From contig CAVVLP010000007.1 of NCBI GenBank assembly GCA_963749115.1, positions 1 to 64,000 on the forward strand: DNA of 64,000 nt, read 5' to 3'. The first letter of the stretch is position 1. Every line of letters starts with the position of its first letter. This DNA is from SZUA-36 sp963749115 (GTDB taxonomy: Bacteria; Pseudomonadota; Gammaproteobacteria; Xanthomonadales; SZUA-36). The translations under genes were made by a program, and so were the position numbers. Of the stretch, positions 36,290-46,464 are shown one piece after another. The notes under the pieces are model-generated. The model saw only the letters and a program-made list of their open reading frames with translations, searched no databases and was not told the DNA's origin.

Positions 36290-38492
36290 ATGAAACAGGG
36301 TCAGTCATTTTTATCTGCAGTACTGACGGAACTAAACCGTCGTAAAGTCCTGCGCACTGTGGGTGCGTACGCGGTGGCAGTGTTCGTGGCGCTGCAATTG
36401 ATGGACGCGGCAGTAGAGCCATTACGGCTTCCTGATTGGCTACCGACCCTTGTTGTTATCTTACTGATCCTTGGTTTCCCGCTGGTGTTCATTCTCGCCT
36501 GGTATTTCGATATTACACCTGAAGGTGTTAAAAAAACGCAGACCGTCAGTTTACTGACACGTGCACAAAATACACTGCTTTTCAGCATGATGATGTTGGG
36601 TGTTTTCGGGCTCGGTTATGGCTTTTATGGCTATTACTCAAATGTGTTTACTACGGGCCCTGCGGCAGAGTTGCAAACACTCGCAGCACAAGAGCGTGAA
36701 TTTGTTGCGCCTGAAAACTCTATCGCGGTCTTACCATTTGCCGACCTGTCAGAAGACAGCAGCCAGGGGTATTTCTCGGATGGAATTGCCGAAGAAATAC
36801 TGAATGTACTAGCGAAAGTGAAAGGTTTGCACGTGGCTGCCCGTACGTCATCTTTTGCATTCCGTGCCCCTGACAAGGATATACGTGAAATTGGCCGTTT
36901 ATTGAATGTCAGCACGGTGCTTGAGGGCAGTATCAGGAAATCCGGAGATCGTATCCGTCTGACCGCCCAGCTGATCAATGTTGAAGACGGTTACCACATC
37001 TGGTCAAACTCCTATGATCGAAAACTGGATGATGTGTTTGCCATCCAGGATGAAGTTGCCAGCGCAATTGCAGAAGCATTGGTTGATTCATTCGCCGGTC
37101 TGGAACAAAAACCTGCTTCCCGAACTTCGGACCTGGCTGCTTTTGAGGCCTATAGAACCGGGCGACTCCACTGGTGGCGCCGTTCACCGGATGAGCTTCA
37201 AAAGGCCATTACCTTATTTGCCAAGGCGTTGGAGCATGATCCTTCGTTTGCACCAGCCTATGCGGCGATGGCGGATTCATGGTTATTGTTGGCCATGTAT
37301 GGCAATTTGACCAATATGAAAGCCACTGAGCGCGCCATGCCAATGATAGAAAAGGCCTTGGAAATTGATCCGGAATCTTCGGAAGCATTTGCTGCGCTGG
37401 GGCTCGCGCGCTGGCAGATAGGGCAAAGGGACGCGGCGGAATCTGCCTTGCGCCAGGCCATCAAGCTCAACGACGACTATGTACCAGCCTACCTCTGGTT
37501 GGGTGGCTTGTTGGGTGATCTTGGCAGGTTGCCGGAACAAAGTCAGATTCTTGCAGCAGGCGATGGTGATTGATCCGTTGAACGAGTTGCTGGCAATAAA
37601 TGTTGCCGCCAACCTGACCAGGCAGGGGGATTACGAGGCAGGCAAGGAGTTACTGCAGAGCCTGGTTGCCTTGCGTCCGGATTCAGCAACCTTGCTGAGA
37701 ATCATGTCGGGTCATGCGATGAGGAGCGGTGATCTGGTCGAAGGCTGGCAATACGCCAATCGCTCCTATGACCTGGAACCGGACAGCCCCGTGGTCATAG
37801 AAACGCTTGCAGGTGCATGGGCAAGTGTTGGTGTTATCGATAAAGCCGAGCGTTTGCTGCTTGATGGACTGAAAATCGCCGGCGATAATTTTGGTCTGCA
37901 ATCCAACTATTTCTTCCTGTTGATCAAACAAGGCAGGCTTGAGAAGGCCGAGAGCCTGTTGAGCGAACAATTTGGGGATTCGATAGAGGATCTGCCGGAA
38001 CAGCTACAGCAGTATTATTATTTTCAAAAAGGCATGATCAGCCTGGTAGCGGGTGATAAAAATGCGGCCAGGAACTTCTTTGAAAACGCAATCCTCGATG
38101 AGTCCGATCAGACATGGAATGGTGAGCAGGTATTGTATGCGACGATTTTATCCGCGTTGCATCTTGATGCTGGCAATACCGTGCTTGCCGAGCAAAGGCT
38201 CGAAAGTGCGGAACGCTCAGTGCGCCGCGCGCGTGTCAACGGTGTGGATGACGCCGATATTTATTACACAGAATCCAGTATTCATGCCTTGAGGGGTGAG
38301 TCGAGGGCGGCTCTTGATAGTCTTCAGATGGCCTATGATCGAGGTTTCAGAGCGGCCTGGCTGCTCGAATTCGATTTACGGCTGGAATCTATACATGCAG
38401 AGCCTGAATTTAATGCGATCAAGCAGCAAATTGAAAAGGATATCGTTCAGGCAAGGATCGAAGTGGAGTCATTTGCTTTAGCCATTCGCTAA
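36290..38492 (+). CDS. TolB-like/TPR membrane protein (one +1 frameshift)
   Basis: About 733 residues after correction. The N-terminus (LTELNRRKVLRTVGAYAVAV) leads to membrane helices near 22-40, 50-70 and 95-115. A TolB/FlgO-like N-terminal domain follows (IAVLPFADLSEDSSQGYFSD, GLHVAARTSSFAFR, LNVSTVLEGSIRKSGDRIR). The rest is tetratricopeptide repeats (ALEHDPSFAPAYAAMADSW, ALEIDPESSEAFAALGLAR). This type is common in gammaproteobacteria, sometimes fused to a cyclase or winged helix; here no such catalytic domain is attached. The frame slips +1 near 37547, where the native reading is probably SQFLQQAMVIDP. Its function is unknown. It follows the dehydrogenase by 26 bases. Confidence 0.82.
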
Positions 38493-38516
38493 TTCAGACA
38501 CCGGTAAATATGCGGG

Positions 38517-40598
38517 CTAGACGCCAGCGAAACGGGAAGCGTCACCTATCCAGCGACGAATCAATTTATCTGCCTGTTCAGGATGCTGCTTTAGCAGGTT
38601 ATCAGCGACGGTGGGTATCATTTTAAGCAGCCCGGCATCGCGGGCCAGATCGGCCACCCTGAACAATAACATGCCCGTTTGACGGGTTCCCAGAACTTCC
38701 CCCGGCCCACGTAACTCCAGGTCTTTTTCGGCGATTTGAAAACCATCTACGGTTTGCCGCATGATCTCCATACGTTGTTTTGCAAGATCACCCAATGGTG
38801 GGTTGTACATCAACACGCAGCTGGAGTGCACGGCGCCGCGTCCAACACGACCACGCAACTGGTGGAGTTGTGCCAACCCAAGCCGTTCTGAATTTTCAAT
38901 GATCATCAAGGAGGCGTTGGGTACATCCACACCGACTTCAATCACGGTCGTGGCAACCAGCAAGTGTATTTTGCCAATTTTGAAATCATCCATGACCTGT
39001 TGCTTATCGGCCGGTTTCATACGTCCATGGATAAGGCCGATATTCAAACCACTCAGCTCGTCTTTCAGACTCCTGGCTACGTCTTCTGCTGCCTGGGCTT
39101 CTATGACATCGGATTCTTCTATCAGGGTGCACACCCAGTAGGCCTGCTGTTTACCGGCGCATGCTTTTGCGACGCGCTGAATGATCTCACCACGGCGTTC
39201 GTTGGACATGACAACGGTTGTTACCGGTTTTCTGCCCGGGGGTAACTCATCAATAACAGAGACATCCATTCCGGCATACGCCGTCATGGCCAGCGTCCGG
39301 GGAATGGGTGTCGCCGTCATTATCAGCTGGTGAGCCTGCTGCTCAAACTTGCCGCCCTTTTCCAGCAGATTCATACGCTGGTGTACACCAAACCGGTGTT
39401 GTTCATCGACTATAACCAGGCCAAGACGACTGAATTCAACCCCTTTTTGCATCAATGCGTGGGTTCCGATAACGAGCTCGGCGCCGGTACTTATTCGTTG
39501 CAAAGCTTCGGTGCGTTTTTTGCCGGTGACTTTCCCGCTCAACCAGACGGGCTTGATCCCCAAGGGCTTCAACCATGCGCTGAAGACACGGTAGTGTTGT
39601 TCCGCAAGCAATTCTGTTGGCGCTGTGATGGCCGTCTGAAAACCATTGTCCGCCGCTCTCAGTGCGGCCAGTGCTGCGATCACTGTTTTTCCCGAGCCCA
39701 CATCACCATGAACCAGTCTCAACATGGGCTGGTTCTGCTCCAGGTCTTCATGGATCTCCCTGGCAACCCGATATTGGGCTCCGGTTAACTTAAACGGGAG
39801 ACCTTGTATGAAGTTGGTTTCAGATGATCCACCTGGTGGCATCGCGGGTGCCATTCTTGCCCGCTGTAAGCGGTGGATTTTCTGCATGCTCAGGTTGTGA
39901 GCCAATAACTCTTCAAGGGCAAGCCGTTTTTGTGTGTGGTGGTCTCGCTGAATCAACGCGGCAACATCGGCATCCGGTGGTGGGCGGTGAATATAGTCCA
40001 GAGCGTCAGCCAACGGCAGCAACTTAAGCTGATTCAACAGTGATGAGGGCAACAGTTCTTCGAGTTCCAACCTGCCCCTGCGCATCAGTGCCAATGCCTG
40101 GTCTGTCATTTTGATCCAGATTTTCTGACCGAGCCCCTCGCTACCCGGATACACAGGTGTTAAGCGGTCAGCGATCGGCTCTTCGCCCTGCTCACTGAGC
40201 CGCTGATAAGACGGGTGCACCATTTCCAGACCCTTGTAGCCGGCCCTGATTTCGCCGAAACAACGTAAGCGGGTGCCACTGGACAGTTGCCGTTGCTGGA
40301 AGACGCGAAAATGGAAGAAGCGCAAAGTAATTCGACCGGTTCCGTCGAACAGTACCACGACCATCATGGGACGTCGTCCACGCACGATGGCGGAATGTTC
40401 AATTCTTCCTTCGATCAATATGCGCTGGCCGGGTGTGCAGCTGCCTATGGGGTGGATACGGGTGCGGTCTTCATATCGGATTGGCAGGTGAAACAACAAA
40501 TCTGCGACCTGGCTGATACCAAGTGCATTTAGTTTTTCGACAAGCTTCGGTCCTACGCCTTGCAGGTCTGTCAGTGCCATGGAGCGGGCGGGTATCAA
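38517..40598 (-). CDS. recG: ATP-dependent DNA helicase RecG
   Basis: 693 intact residues; reverses stalled replication forks and processes branched DNA. Wedge/OB domain at 60-160 (PIRYEDRTRIHPIGSCTPG), Walker A LVHGDVGSGKTVIAAL, DEAD-box variant VDEQHRFGV, motif III TATPIPRTLAM, and C-terminal motifs LLVATTVIEVGVDVPNA, AQLHQLRGRVGR. The start at 40598 is probably a few codons early; Met 7 (40580, MALTDLQGVGPK) fits the family well. It is last of a minus-strand group with ridA, spoT, rpoZ, gmk and yicC. Confidence 0.96.
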   Translation of the reverse strand: MIPARSMALTDLQGVGPKLVEKLNALGISQVADLLFHLPIRYEDRTRIHPIGSCTPGQRILIEGRIEHSAIVRGRRPMMVVVLFDGTGRITLRFFHFRVFQQRQLSSGTRLRCFGEIRAGYKGLEMVHPSYQRLSEQGEEPIADRLTPVYPGSEGLGQKIWIKMTDQALALMRRGRLELEELLPSSLLNQLKLLPLADALDYIHRPPPDADVAALIQRDHHTQKRLALEELLAHNLSMQKIHRLQRARMAPAMPPGGSSETNFIQGLPFKLTGAQYRVAREIHEDLEQNQPMLRLVHGDVGSGKTVIAALAALRAADNGFQTAITAPTELLAEQHYRVFSAWLKPLGIKPVWLSGKVTGKKRTEALQRISTGAELVIGTHALMQKGVEFSRLGLVIVDEQHRFGVHQRMNLLEKGGKFEQQAHQLIMTATPIPRTLAMTAYAGMDVSVIDELPPGRKPVTTVVMSNERRGEIIQRVAKACAGKQQAYWVCTLIEESDVIEAQAAEDVARSLKDELSGLNIGLIHGRMKPADKQQVMDDFKIGKIHLLVATTVIEVGVDVPNASLMIIENSERLGLAQLHQLRGRVGRGAVHSSCVLMYNPPLGDLAKQRMEIMRQTVDGFQIAEKDLELRGPGEVLGTRQTGMLLFRVADLARDAGLLKMIPTVADNLLKQHPEQADKLIRRWIGDASRFAGV

Positions 40599-40622
40599 GG
40601 TTGCAAGTTCATGGGAAGTCAG

Positions 40623-41003
40623 TCAGGCTCCCAGTATCGCATCCATTTCGACATTAACACCCTTGGGTAGCGCCGACACTTCAACGGCAGCGCGTGCCGG
40701 GTAGGGTGCAGTGAAATATTGACCCATGATGGTGTTGACCTGTGGGAAATCACCCATGTCGGTTAAAAAAACACCCAGCTTGACGATGTCGTCGAGAGAC
40801 CCGCCGGCTGCCTCACAGACCGCTGAAAGGTTTTCAAATACCCGCCGGATCTGGGCTTCGATTCCGCCTTCGACAATCTCCATGCTCGCGGGGTCGAGTG
40901 GAATCTGTCCGGAAATGAAAACCAGGCCCTGGTGTCTGACGGCTTGTGAGTAGGTGCCGATGGCCTGTGGGGCCTTGTCGGTACTGACTATGTTTTTGCT
41001 CAT
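40623..41003 (-). CDS. ridA: RidA family reactive-intermediate deaminase
   Basis: A 126-residue trimeric enzyme that hydrolyses reactive enamines and imines made by PLP-dependent dehydratases. Typical blocks: APQAIGTYSQAVRHQGLVFISGQIPLD, the arginine-bearing PYPARAAVEVSALPKGVNVE and the C-terminal EMDAILGA. It lies between spoT and recG, where this gene sits in many gammaproteobacteria. A threonine dehydratase, a known source of its substrate, is encoded at 61851-62818. Confidence 0.95.
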   Translation of the reverse strand: MSKNIVSTDKAPQAIGTYSQAVRHQGLVFISGQIPLDPASMEIVEGGIEAQIRRVFENLSAVCEAAGGSLDDIVKLGVFLTDMGDFPQVNTIMGQYFTAPYPARAAVEVSALPKGVNVEMDAILGA

Positions 41004-41030
41004 TTGGGGTGCTCCTGCCCTGTTTGCTCT

Positions 41031-43166
41031 TCAGGCAATAATTCGGCTGACACGGGTCACGTTGCGGTTACGTCTCAGTCGCCGCATGACATGTGCCATA
41101 TGGTCACGATCTTTCACGCTGATGATGAATAGCAGTTTGGCAATTTCACGATTGGATTCGGGTTGCTCGATCTTTTCAATATTACTGCCGGCTTCGCCAA
41201 TGCTGGCCGAGATATTGGCCAATACACCCGGGACGTTTTTGGCCAGTATGTGCAGGGCCACTTCGAACATACCACGCCGGATAGGTGCCCAGGTCACATC
41301 AATGCAGTGGTCTGGATGTTTACGAAACTCCCTTACATTCCTGCAGTTCACACGATGGACTACCACCCCCTTGCCGGCGGACAGAAAGCCCATGATGTTA
41401 TCACCCGGAACCGGACGGCAGCAGGCGGCAAACGTCATTGCACTGCCTTCTGAGCCGGCGATCGAGAGAGCCTCGGTCTGTTCGCCGGAAACAAGTGTAT
41501 TGCTAACTTCCGGTGCCAGTTTGGCGGCCACCACGCTTGATAGCAGGTTGCCAAGAGCCAGTTCGGTCAACAGGTCTTCCTGACGTTCAAATTTGTTGTC
41601 TTTCAGGTATTGATCCATACGTTTTACGGGTACCGCATCAAGGTCCGAACCACGAACATTAAGTGCGGTATCAAGCAGACGCAGACCGAGCGCTACGGTA
41701 TCTGCCTGCTCAAGACTCTTGATATAGTGACGGATGGCCGTTCGTGCTCTTGCCGTGTTTACAAATTCGAGCCACTCGGAAATGGGGTGTGCATTGTCGT
41801 CTGTAATGACTTTGACTGTTTGCCCGTTTTCCAGACGGGTCGATAACGGCACTTCAACCTTATCAATCAATATGCTGTGGGTGTGGTTACCGACACCGGT
41901 ATGGATCGCGTACGCAAAGTCCAGCGCAGTTGCGCTACGGCGCAGGTCAATAATTTTCCCCTTGGGTGTAAACACGAAAATCTGGTCGGGGAACAGGTCC
42001 GACTTTGCACCGTCCAGAAACTCCATTGAGTCGGTGCTGTGCCGTTGTACTTCAACCAGTTGCATCAACCATTCGCGTGCACGCACCTGGGCCGTTCCCG
42101 TCGTGGTTTCACCGCTTTTGTACTGCCAGTGAGCGGCGGCGCCTTCCTCGGCCAGAACATCCATCTCCCGGGTACGGATCTGGATCTCAACGGGGAGGTT
42201 GAACGGGCTGTCGAGTACGGTATGCAAAGACTGGTAACCGTTGGCTTTTGGCAGGGCAATATGGTCTTTAAACCTTCCAGGCTTGGGGCGGTAAAGTCCG
42301 TGAACTGCTCCGAGGGCGAGGTAACAATGCGGTTCGGAATGGGTGATAATACGGAAACCGTATACATCATTCACTTCGGAAAAAGAAAGGTCTTTGGCCT
42401 GCATTTTCCGGTAAATGCTATAAGGGGTCTTTTCCCTGCCCTTGATCTCGCAGGGAATGCCTGCCTCGTTCATTTTCCTTTTCAGTGCTTTATGGATGTC
42501 CGCAATGATCTCACTGCGGTCACCGGTGACCGTGCTGATATGCTCTGCAATGGTGCGGTGCCGCCAGGGGTAAAGGTTGGCGAACCCCAGGTCCTGCAGT
42601 TCTGACTTGATGCTATTCATACCAAGGCGGTCGGCGATGGGTGCATATATATCCAGTGTCTCGCGTGCGATTCTGCGACGCGACTGCGGACTCATTGAGC
42701 CCAGGGTGCGCATGTTGTGCATCCTGTCTGCCAGCTTGATAAAAATGACCCTCAGGTCCCGTGACATGGCCAGCATCAGCTTGCGGAAACTTTCCGCATC
42801 CGCTTCGACCCGGGTGCGGAATTTCATTTTATCCAGTTTGGTGACACCCTCCACGAGATCCGCAATCTCGCCACCAAAGCGGGACTCAATTTCATCCCGG
42901 GTTAACGGGGTGTCTTCAATGGTGTCGTGCAGAATGGCGGCGGCAACACTGCCGTAGTCCATGCGCATATTGGCCAATATGCGGGCAACGGCGACGGGGT
43001 GAAGTATGTAGGGTTCACCGGTTTTACGGGTTTGACCCTGGTGTGCATTTGCGCCAACTTCAAATGCGCGAAGAATTATGGCGACCTTTTCCGGTTCCAG
43101 ATAGGTATTGAGAAGGTCCCTCAGATCAAGAACCGGCTCCGGTATGTTCGTAAGGGTCGCCAGCAT
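41031..43166 (-). CDS. spoT: Bifunctional (p)ppGpp synthase/hydrolase SpoT
   Basis: 711 intact residues. HD hydrolase domain: HPVAVARILANMRMD, AAILHDTIEDTPLT and LADRMHNMRT, all metal and catalytic residues present, so hydrolysis should work. Synthetase domain: GREKTPYSIYRKMQ, YGFRIITHS, NGYQSLHTVL and EIQIRTREMDVLAEEG. TGS domain at about 390-450 (DQIFVFTPKGKIIDL), zinc-type cysteines (FAACCRPVPGDNI) and a C-terminal ACT domain. This is SpoT rather than RelA, which has a decayed HD domain. rpoZ lies 12 bases upstream, the standard arrangement. Confidence 0.96.
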   Translation of the reverse strand: MLATLTNIPEPVLDLRDLLNTYLEPEKVAIILRAFEVGANAHQGQTRKTGEPYILHPVAVARILANMRMDYGSVAAAILHDTIEDTPLTRDEIESRFGGEIADLVEGVTKLDKMKFRTRVEADAESFRKLMLAMSRDLRVIFIKLADRMHNMRTLGSMSPQSRRRIARETLDIYAPIADRLGMNSIKSELQDLGFANLYPWRHRTIAEHISTVTGDRSEIIADIHKALKRKMNEAGIPCEIKGREKTPYSIYRKMQAKDLSFSEVNDVYGFRIITHSEPHCYLALGAVHGLYRPKPGRFKDHIALPKANGYQSLHTVLDSPFNLPVEIQIRTREMDVLAEEGAAAHWQYKSGETTTGTAQVRAREWLMQLVEVQRHSTDSMEFLDGAKSDLFPDQIFVFTPKGKIIDLRRSATALDFAYAIHTGVGNHTHSILIDKVEVPLSTRLENGQTVKVITDDNAHPISEWLEFVNTARARTAIRHYIKSLEQADTVALGLRLLDTALNVRGSDLDAVPVKRMDQYLKDNKFERQEDLLTELALGNLLSSVVAAKLAPEVSNTLVSGEQTEALSIAGSEGSAMTFAACCRPVPGDNIMGFLSAGKGVVVHRVNCRNVREFRKHPDHCIDVTWAPIRRGMFEVALHILAKNVPGVLANISASIGEAGSNIEKIEQPESNREIAKLLFIISVKDRDHMAHVMRRLRRNRNVTRVSRIIA

Positions 43167-43178
43167 GAATGAATTCCG

Positions 43179-43442
43179 TCAGGGAGCTAGATCGTCCTCC
43201 ATGGGATTCATATCGAAGACCTCGGCGGCTTCGAGTTTGGCCTGCAGAACGTCTACGCCCTCTGCGTCGATAAGACCTTCGGCAATTTCGCGCAGCGCGA
43301 TGACTGTTGGCTTGTCGTTTTCTTCCTGAACCAACGGTTCAGCACCATGACCTATCTGGCGGGCACGTTTGGTGGCTGTCAAAACCAGCTCAAAACGGTT
43401 GTCAATGTTCTCAAGGCAGTCTTCTACGGTAATTCGTGCCAT
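43179..43442 (-). CDS. rpoZ: RNA polymerase omega subunit
   Basis: 87 residues: ARITVEDCLENIDNRFELVL followed by ATKRARQIGHGAEPLV and KPTVIALREIAEGLI, the standard omega sequence. It helps assemble RNA polymerase and forms part of the ppGpp binding site, fitting its place just before spoT. gmk is 39 bases upstream. Confidence 0.97.
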   Translation of the reverse strand: MARITVEDCLENIDNRFELVLTATKRARQIGHGAEPLVQEENDKPTVIALREIAEGLIDAEGVDVLQAKLEAAEVFDMNPMEDDLAP

Positions 43443-43481
43443 TTTTAAATCCTGTATATGTGTTAGACGGAACCGTGAATT

Positions 43482-44117
43482 TTAACTTCTTCCGAGCCGC
43501 TGTGCCAGAAGTTGGTGATTTTTATTTACTTTATGAGGTTTTCTATTACGGTGATCATTGATGATTGCGCGTAGTTCTTCAAGTGCCGCGTCGAAATTAT
43601 CATTGACTACCAGGTGATCAAATTCAGCCCAATGGGATATTTCCGCCTGTGCATCACGCATCCTGCGTTGTATTACCTTTGCACTGTCCTGTCCGCGACC
43701 GGTTAATCTTTTTCGTAAATCTTCAAGGGAAGGAGGAATGATAAATATGGGGCAGCAATCCGGAAAGACAGTCCGCACCTGGCGCGCGCCCTGCCAATCA
43801 ATTTCAAGTATCACATCGCGACCTTGTTCCAGTTGTGAAGCCACGGAGTTCCGGTTGGTCCCGTAATGGTGGTCAAAGACCCGGGCGTGTTCCATGAAAT
43901 CGCCGTTATTGACCATATGTTCATATTCCGTTTCGGAAACAAAATGATAGTGTTGGCCATCAATCTCCCCTGGTCTTGCAGCACGCGTGGTATGGGAAAT
44001 AGACAGAACCAGCCGGGGGTCATTCTTCAGTAGTGCGTTTACCAGGCTGGTTTTTCCACCACCGGAAGGTGCAGCAATAATAAACAGGCTACCGCGATTG
44101 GAATCATTATTCGACAT
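43482..44117 (-). CDS. gmk: Guanylate kinase
   Basis: Phosphorylates GMP to GDP. 211 residues from ATG 44117 (MSNNDSNRGS); a further ATG at 44132 is less likely because the typical start lies close to the P-loop. P-loop IIAAPSGGGKTSLVNALL, GMP-binding region SHTTRAARPGEIDGQHYHFV, lid TGRGQDSAKVIQRRMRDAQ. The start overlaps the yicC stop by about 11 bases, so the two are translationally linked. Confidence 0.96.
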   Translation of the reverse strand: MSNNDSNRGSLFIIAAPSGGGKTSLVNALLKNDPRLVLSISHTTRAARPGEIDGQHYHFVSETEYEHMVNNGDFMEHARVFDHHYGTNRNSVASQLEQGRDVILEIDWQGARQVRTVFPDCCPIFIIPPSLEDLRKRLTGRGQDSAKVIQRRMRDAQAEISHWAEFDHLVVNDNFDAALEELRAIINDHRNRKPHKVNKNHQLLAQRLGRS

Positions 44118-44977
44118 TTTGTACCTGTTCACGCATTTGTTCTATCAGCACTTTCAGGTCCACAGCAGCTTGCGTCGTGCGCTGGTCAATCGATTTTGAA
44201 CTGAGTGTATTTGATTCGCGATTGAACTCCTGCATCAGGAAATCCAGCCGGCGGCCTACAGGTTCTTCCAGTTCCAGCACCCGGTAAACTTCCTCAACAT
44301 GTGCGTCCAGCCTGTCCAGTTCTTCATCGACATCAATTTTCTGGGAAAGCATAACGACTTCCTGTTCAACCCGACCTGGATCAAGGGGTAGTTTCAGGTC
44401 AGCCACCCGTTCCAGCATTTTTTGCTTCAGGCCAGCGCGAATTTCGGGCAGCCATAATCTGATGTTGGCAGTCAATACTGAAACAGCCGACAGTCGCTCC
44501 CGAATGGCGTTGGCCATCTGTTCACCTTCGCGCCGCCGTCCTGCTTGTAACTCCTGGGCTGCCTCAATCAACAGTTCCATTGCAGCTGCTTGGAGTGGCG
44601 CCGGGTCCGGGCGTTTTTCCTCAATTAGTCCGGGCCACTTGAGTATCTTGGCTGATATCGGCCGGCTGTTCAATTCCAGCCAGCCTGGACATTTCCCCGT
44701 GTACCACGAGAAGTTCTCTGGCCAGCCCGAGGTTAAGTTCCAGCTTGCTGGCAATGGCGCCGGGCTCTGACACGTAACGTAAGGAGGCTTCGATTTTTCC
44801 ACGGCTTAAATACTGCCCGAGACAGGTTCTGATGTCGGATTCCAACGGACGAAACTCTTCCGGCAGACGCAACCCGAAATCAAGGTAGCGGTGATTAACA
44901 GAGCGCATTTCCCAGCTCAGCCGACCAAATTCGTATTGGCACTCAACCCGGGCGAAACCGGTCATACTTCGAATCAT
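44107..44977 (-). CDS. yicC: YicC family endoribonuclease (one +1 frameshift)
   Basis: A YicC-family protein, recently described as an endoribonuclease acting with PNPase on small RNAs. N-terminal part: MIRSMTGFARVECQY and SVNHRYLDFGLRLPEEFR. C-terminal part: LRIWLPEIRAGL-like helix, DVDEELDRLDAHVEEV and GRRLDFLMQEFNRESNTLSS, the most conserved segment. The frame slips +1 at the GG at 44650-44651 (native reading DISKILKWPGLIEE). The corrected length is about 289 residues, against 287 in E. coli. Start ATG 44977 gives MIRSMTGF; an upstream ATG at 44989 is possible. It is divergent from rph. Confidence 0.92.
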
Positions 44978-45099
44978 TGCTTTTTCCACATTGCAGACAG
45001 TGGCACAATGTTAACGGTTAGCCCGCTAGTAGGCTATCCGAGAATAGCGACCTTCGTAAGTTACCCCATTTTTAATGACCAGATAAACAGGATCAGCCA

Positions 45100-45816
45100 A
45101 TGAGACCCAGTGGTAGAAAAGCAGATGAGTTACGCCAAGTCATCATTACGCGCAATTACACCTGTCATGCAGAAGGGTCGGTTTTGATTGCCTGCGGGAA
45201 TACCAGGGTTTTGTGCACCGCATCGGTCGAAAGCAAGGTGCCCCCCTTCCTGCGGGGCAGTGGCGAGGGCTGGGTTACAGCGGAGTACGGCATGTTGCCC
45301 AGATCGACAGGTTCCAGAATGCGCCGTGAAGCCTCGTCTGGTAAACAAGGCGGGCGAACCATGGAAATTCAACGGCTGATAGGCCGGTCCTTGCGCGCAG
45401 TCGTCGATCGCAGTGCATTGGGTGAGCATACGATTACACTGGACTGCGATGTATTGCAGGCTGATGGTGGAACACGTACAGCAGCCATCACCGGGGCGTA
45501 TGTCGCACTGGTTGATGCCTGCAGGTGGTTGCTGTCCAACAAAAAGATAAAAAAGGATCCCGTACATGGCCAGATAGCGGCTGTTTCTGTCGGGATTTTT
45601 AACAACACACCCGTACTTGATCTCGATTACCCGGAAGACTCCCGCGCGGAAACAGATATGAATGTTGTGATGAATGACGGTGGCGGATTTATAGAACTGC
45701 AGGGTACCGCAGAGGGTCATGCGTTTCGTAAAGAGGAATTAGATCAATTGATTGGGTTGGCGGAAAAGGGTATCCGCTCACTGATGGAAATGCAGTCTGC
45801 AGCATTGGCAAACTGA
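45100..45816 (+). CDS. rph: Ribonuclease PH
   Basis: A phosphorolytic 3' to 5' exoribonuclease that trims tRNA 3' ends. 238 residues, intact: MRPSGRKADELRQVIITRNY, ASVESKVPPFLRGSGEGWVTAEYGML (split here), MEIQRLIGRSLRAVVD, LDCDVLQADGGTRTAAITGA and MNVVMNDGGGFIELQGTAEG. The C-terminus that is frameshifted in E. coli K-12 is normal. rdgB starts 18 bases later, and the yicC-rph divergent pair is conserved. Confidence 0.97.
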   Translation: MRPSGRKADELRQVIITRNYTCHAEGSVLIACGNTRVLCTASVESKVPPFLRGSGEGWVTAEYGMLPRSTGSRMRREASSGKQGGRTMEIQRLIGRSLRAVVDRSALGEHTITLDCDVLQADGGTRTAAITGAYVALVDACRWLLSNKKIKKDPVHGQIAAVSVGIFNNTPVLDLDYPEDSRAETDMNVVMNDGGGFIELQGTAEGHAFRKEELDQLIGLAEKGIRSLMEMQSAALAN

Positions 45817-45834
45817 GCCTGGTCTATAAAAATC

Positions 45835-46464
45835 ATGGATAGGGAATTCGTTCTGGCCACCGGCAACCAGGGAAAGCTTCGCGAAATGGTTGCGATGCTC
45901 GAGCCACTGGGTTTTGTCGTGCGTCCGCAAAGTGACTGGAATGTCCCGGAGGCAGAAGAGACTGCCAGTACATTTATCGAGAACTCGCTGATCAAAGCGC
46001 GACAGGCGGCAGGGTATACAGGCATGCCCACCATTGCAGATGACTCCGGACTGGTAGTTCCGTCATTGAATGGTGAACCGGGTATTTATTCCTCCCGCTA
46101 TGCCGGGAATGACGCTGATGATGAAGCCAATAAACGTAAACTACTCGCTGAACTTTCCGGCAAGCATGGGGCTGACCGTAACGCCTATTTTTTTTGTGCC
46201 ATGGTCTTGGTGCAATCAGTAGATGATCCCGCCCCGTTGCTGGCAACCGGTCGCTGGCACGGACAGATCCTGCCATCAGCGCAGGGCCAGGGCGGTTTTG
46301 GCTATGATCCCTTGTTTGGTATTTCCACCGGGTCGGGCAACGGCAGGCAGCGCTCGGCGGCTGAACTGGCTCCTGCAGAAAAAAGTCGTGTAAGTCATCG
46401 TGGCCAGGCATTGAGAGAACTGGTCAGGCAATTACGTGAGAGGGATGAAGGGTTTATTGCGTAA
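45835..46464 (+). CDS. rdgB: XTP/dITP diphosphatase RdgB
   Basis: Removes non-canonical purine nucleotides (dITP, XTP) from the pool. 209 residues of the HAM1 family: FVLATGNQGKLREMVAML, TFIENSLIKARQAA, TIADDSGLVVPSLNGEPGI, YSSRYAG, GGFGYDPLFGI and KSRVSHRGQALREL. The end overlaps the hemW start region by 20 bases. Confidence 0.96.
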   Translation: MDREFVLATGNQGKLREMVAMLEPLGFVVRPQSDWNVPEAEETASTFIENSLIKARQAAGYTGMPTIADDSGLVVPSLNGEPGIYSSRYAGNDADDEANKRKLLAELSGKHGADRNAYFFCAMVLVQSVDDPAPLLATGRWHGQILPSAQGQGGFGYDPLFGISTGSGNGRQRSAAELAPAEKSRVSHRGQALRELVRQLRERDEGFIA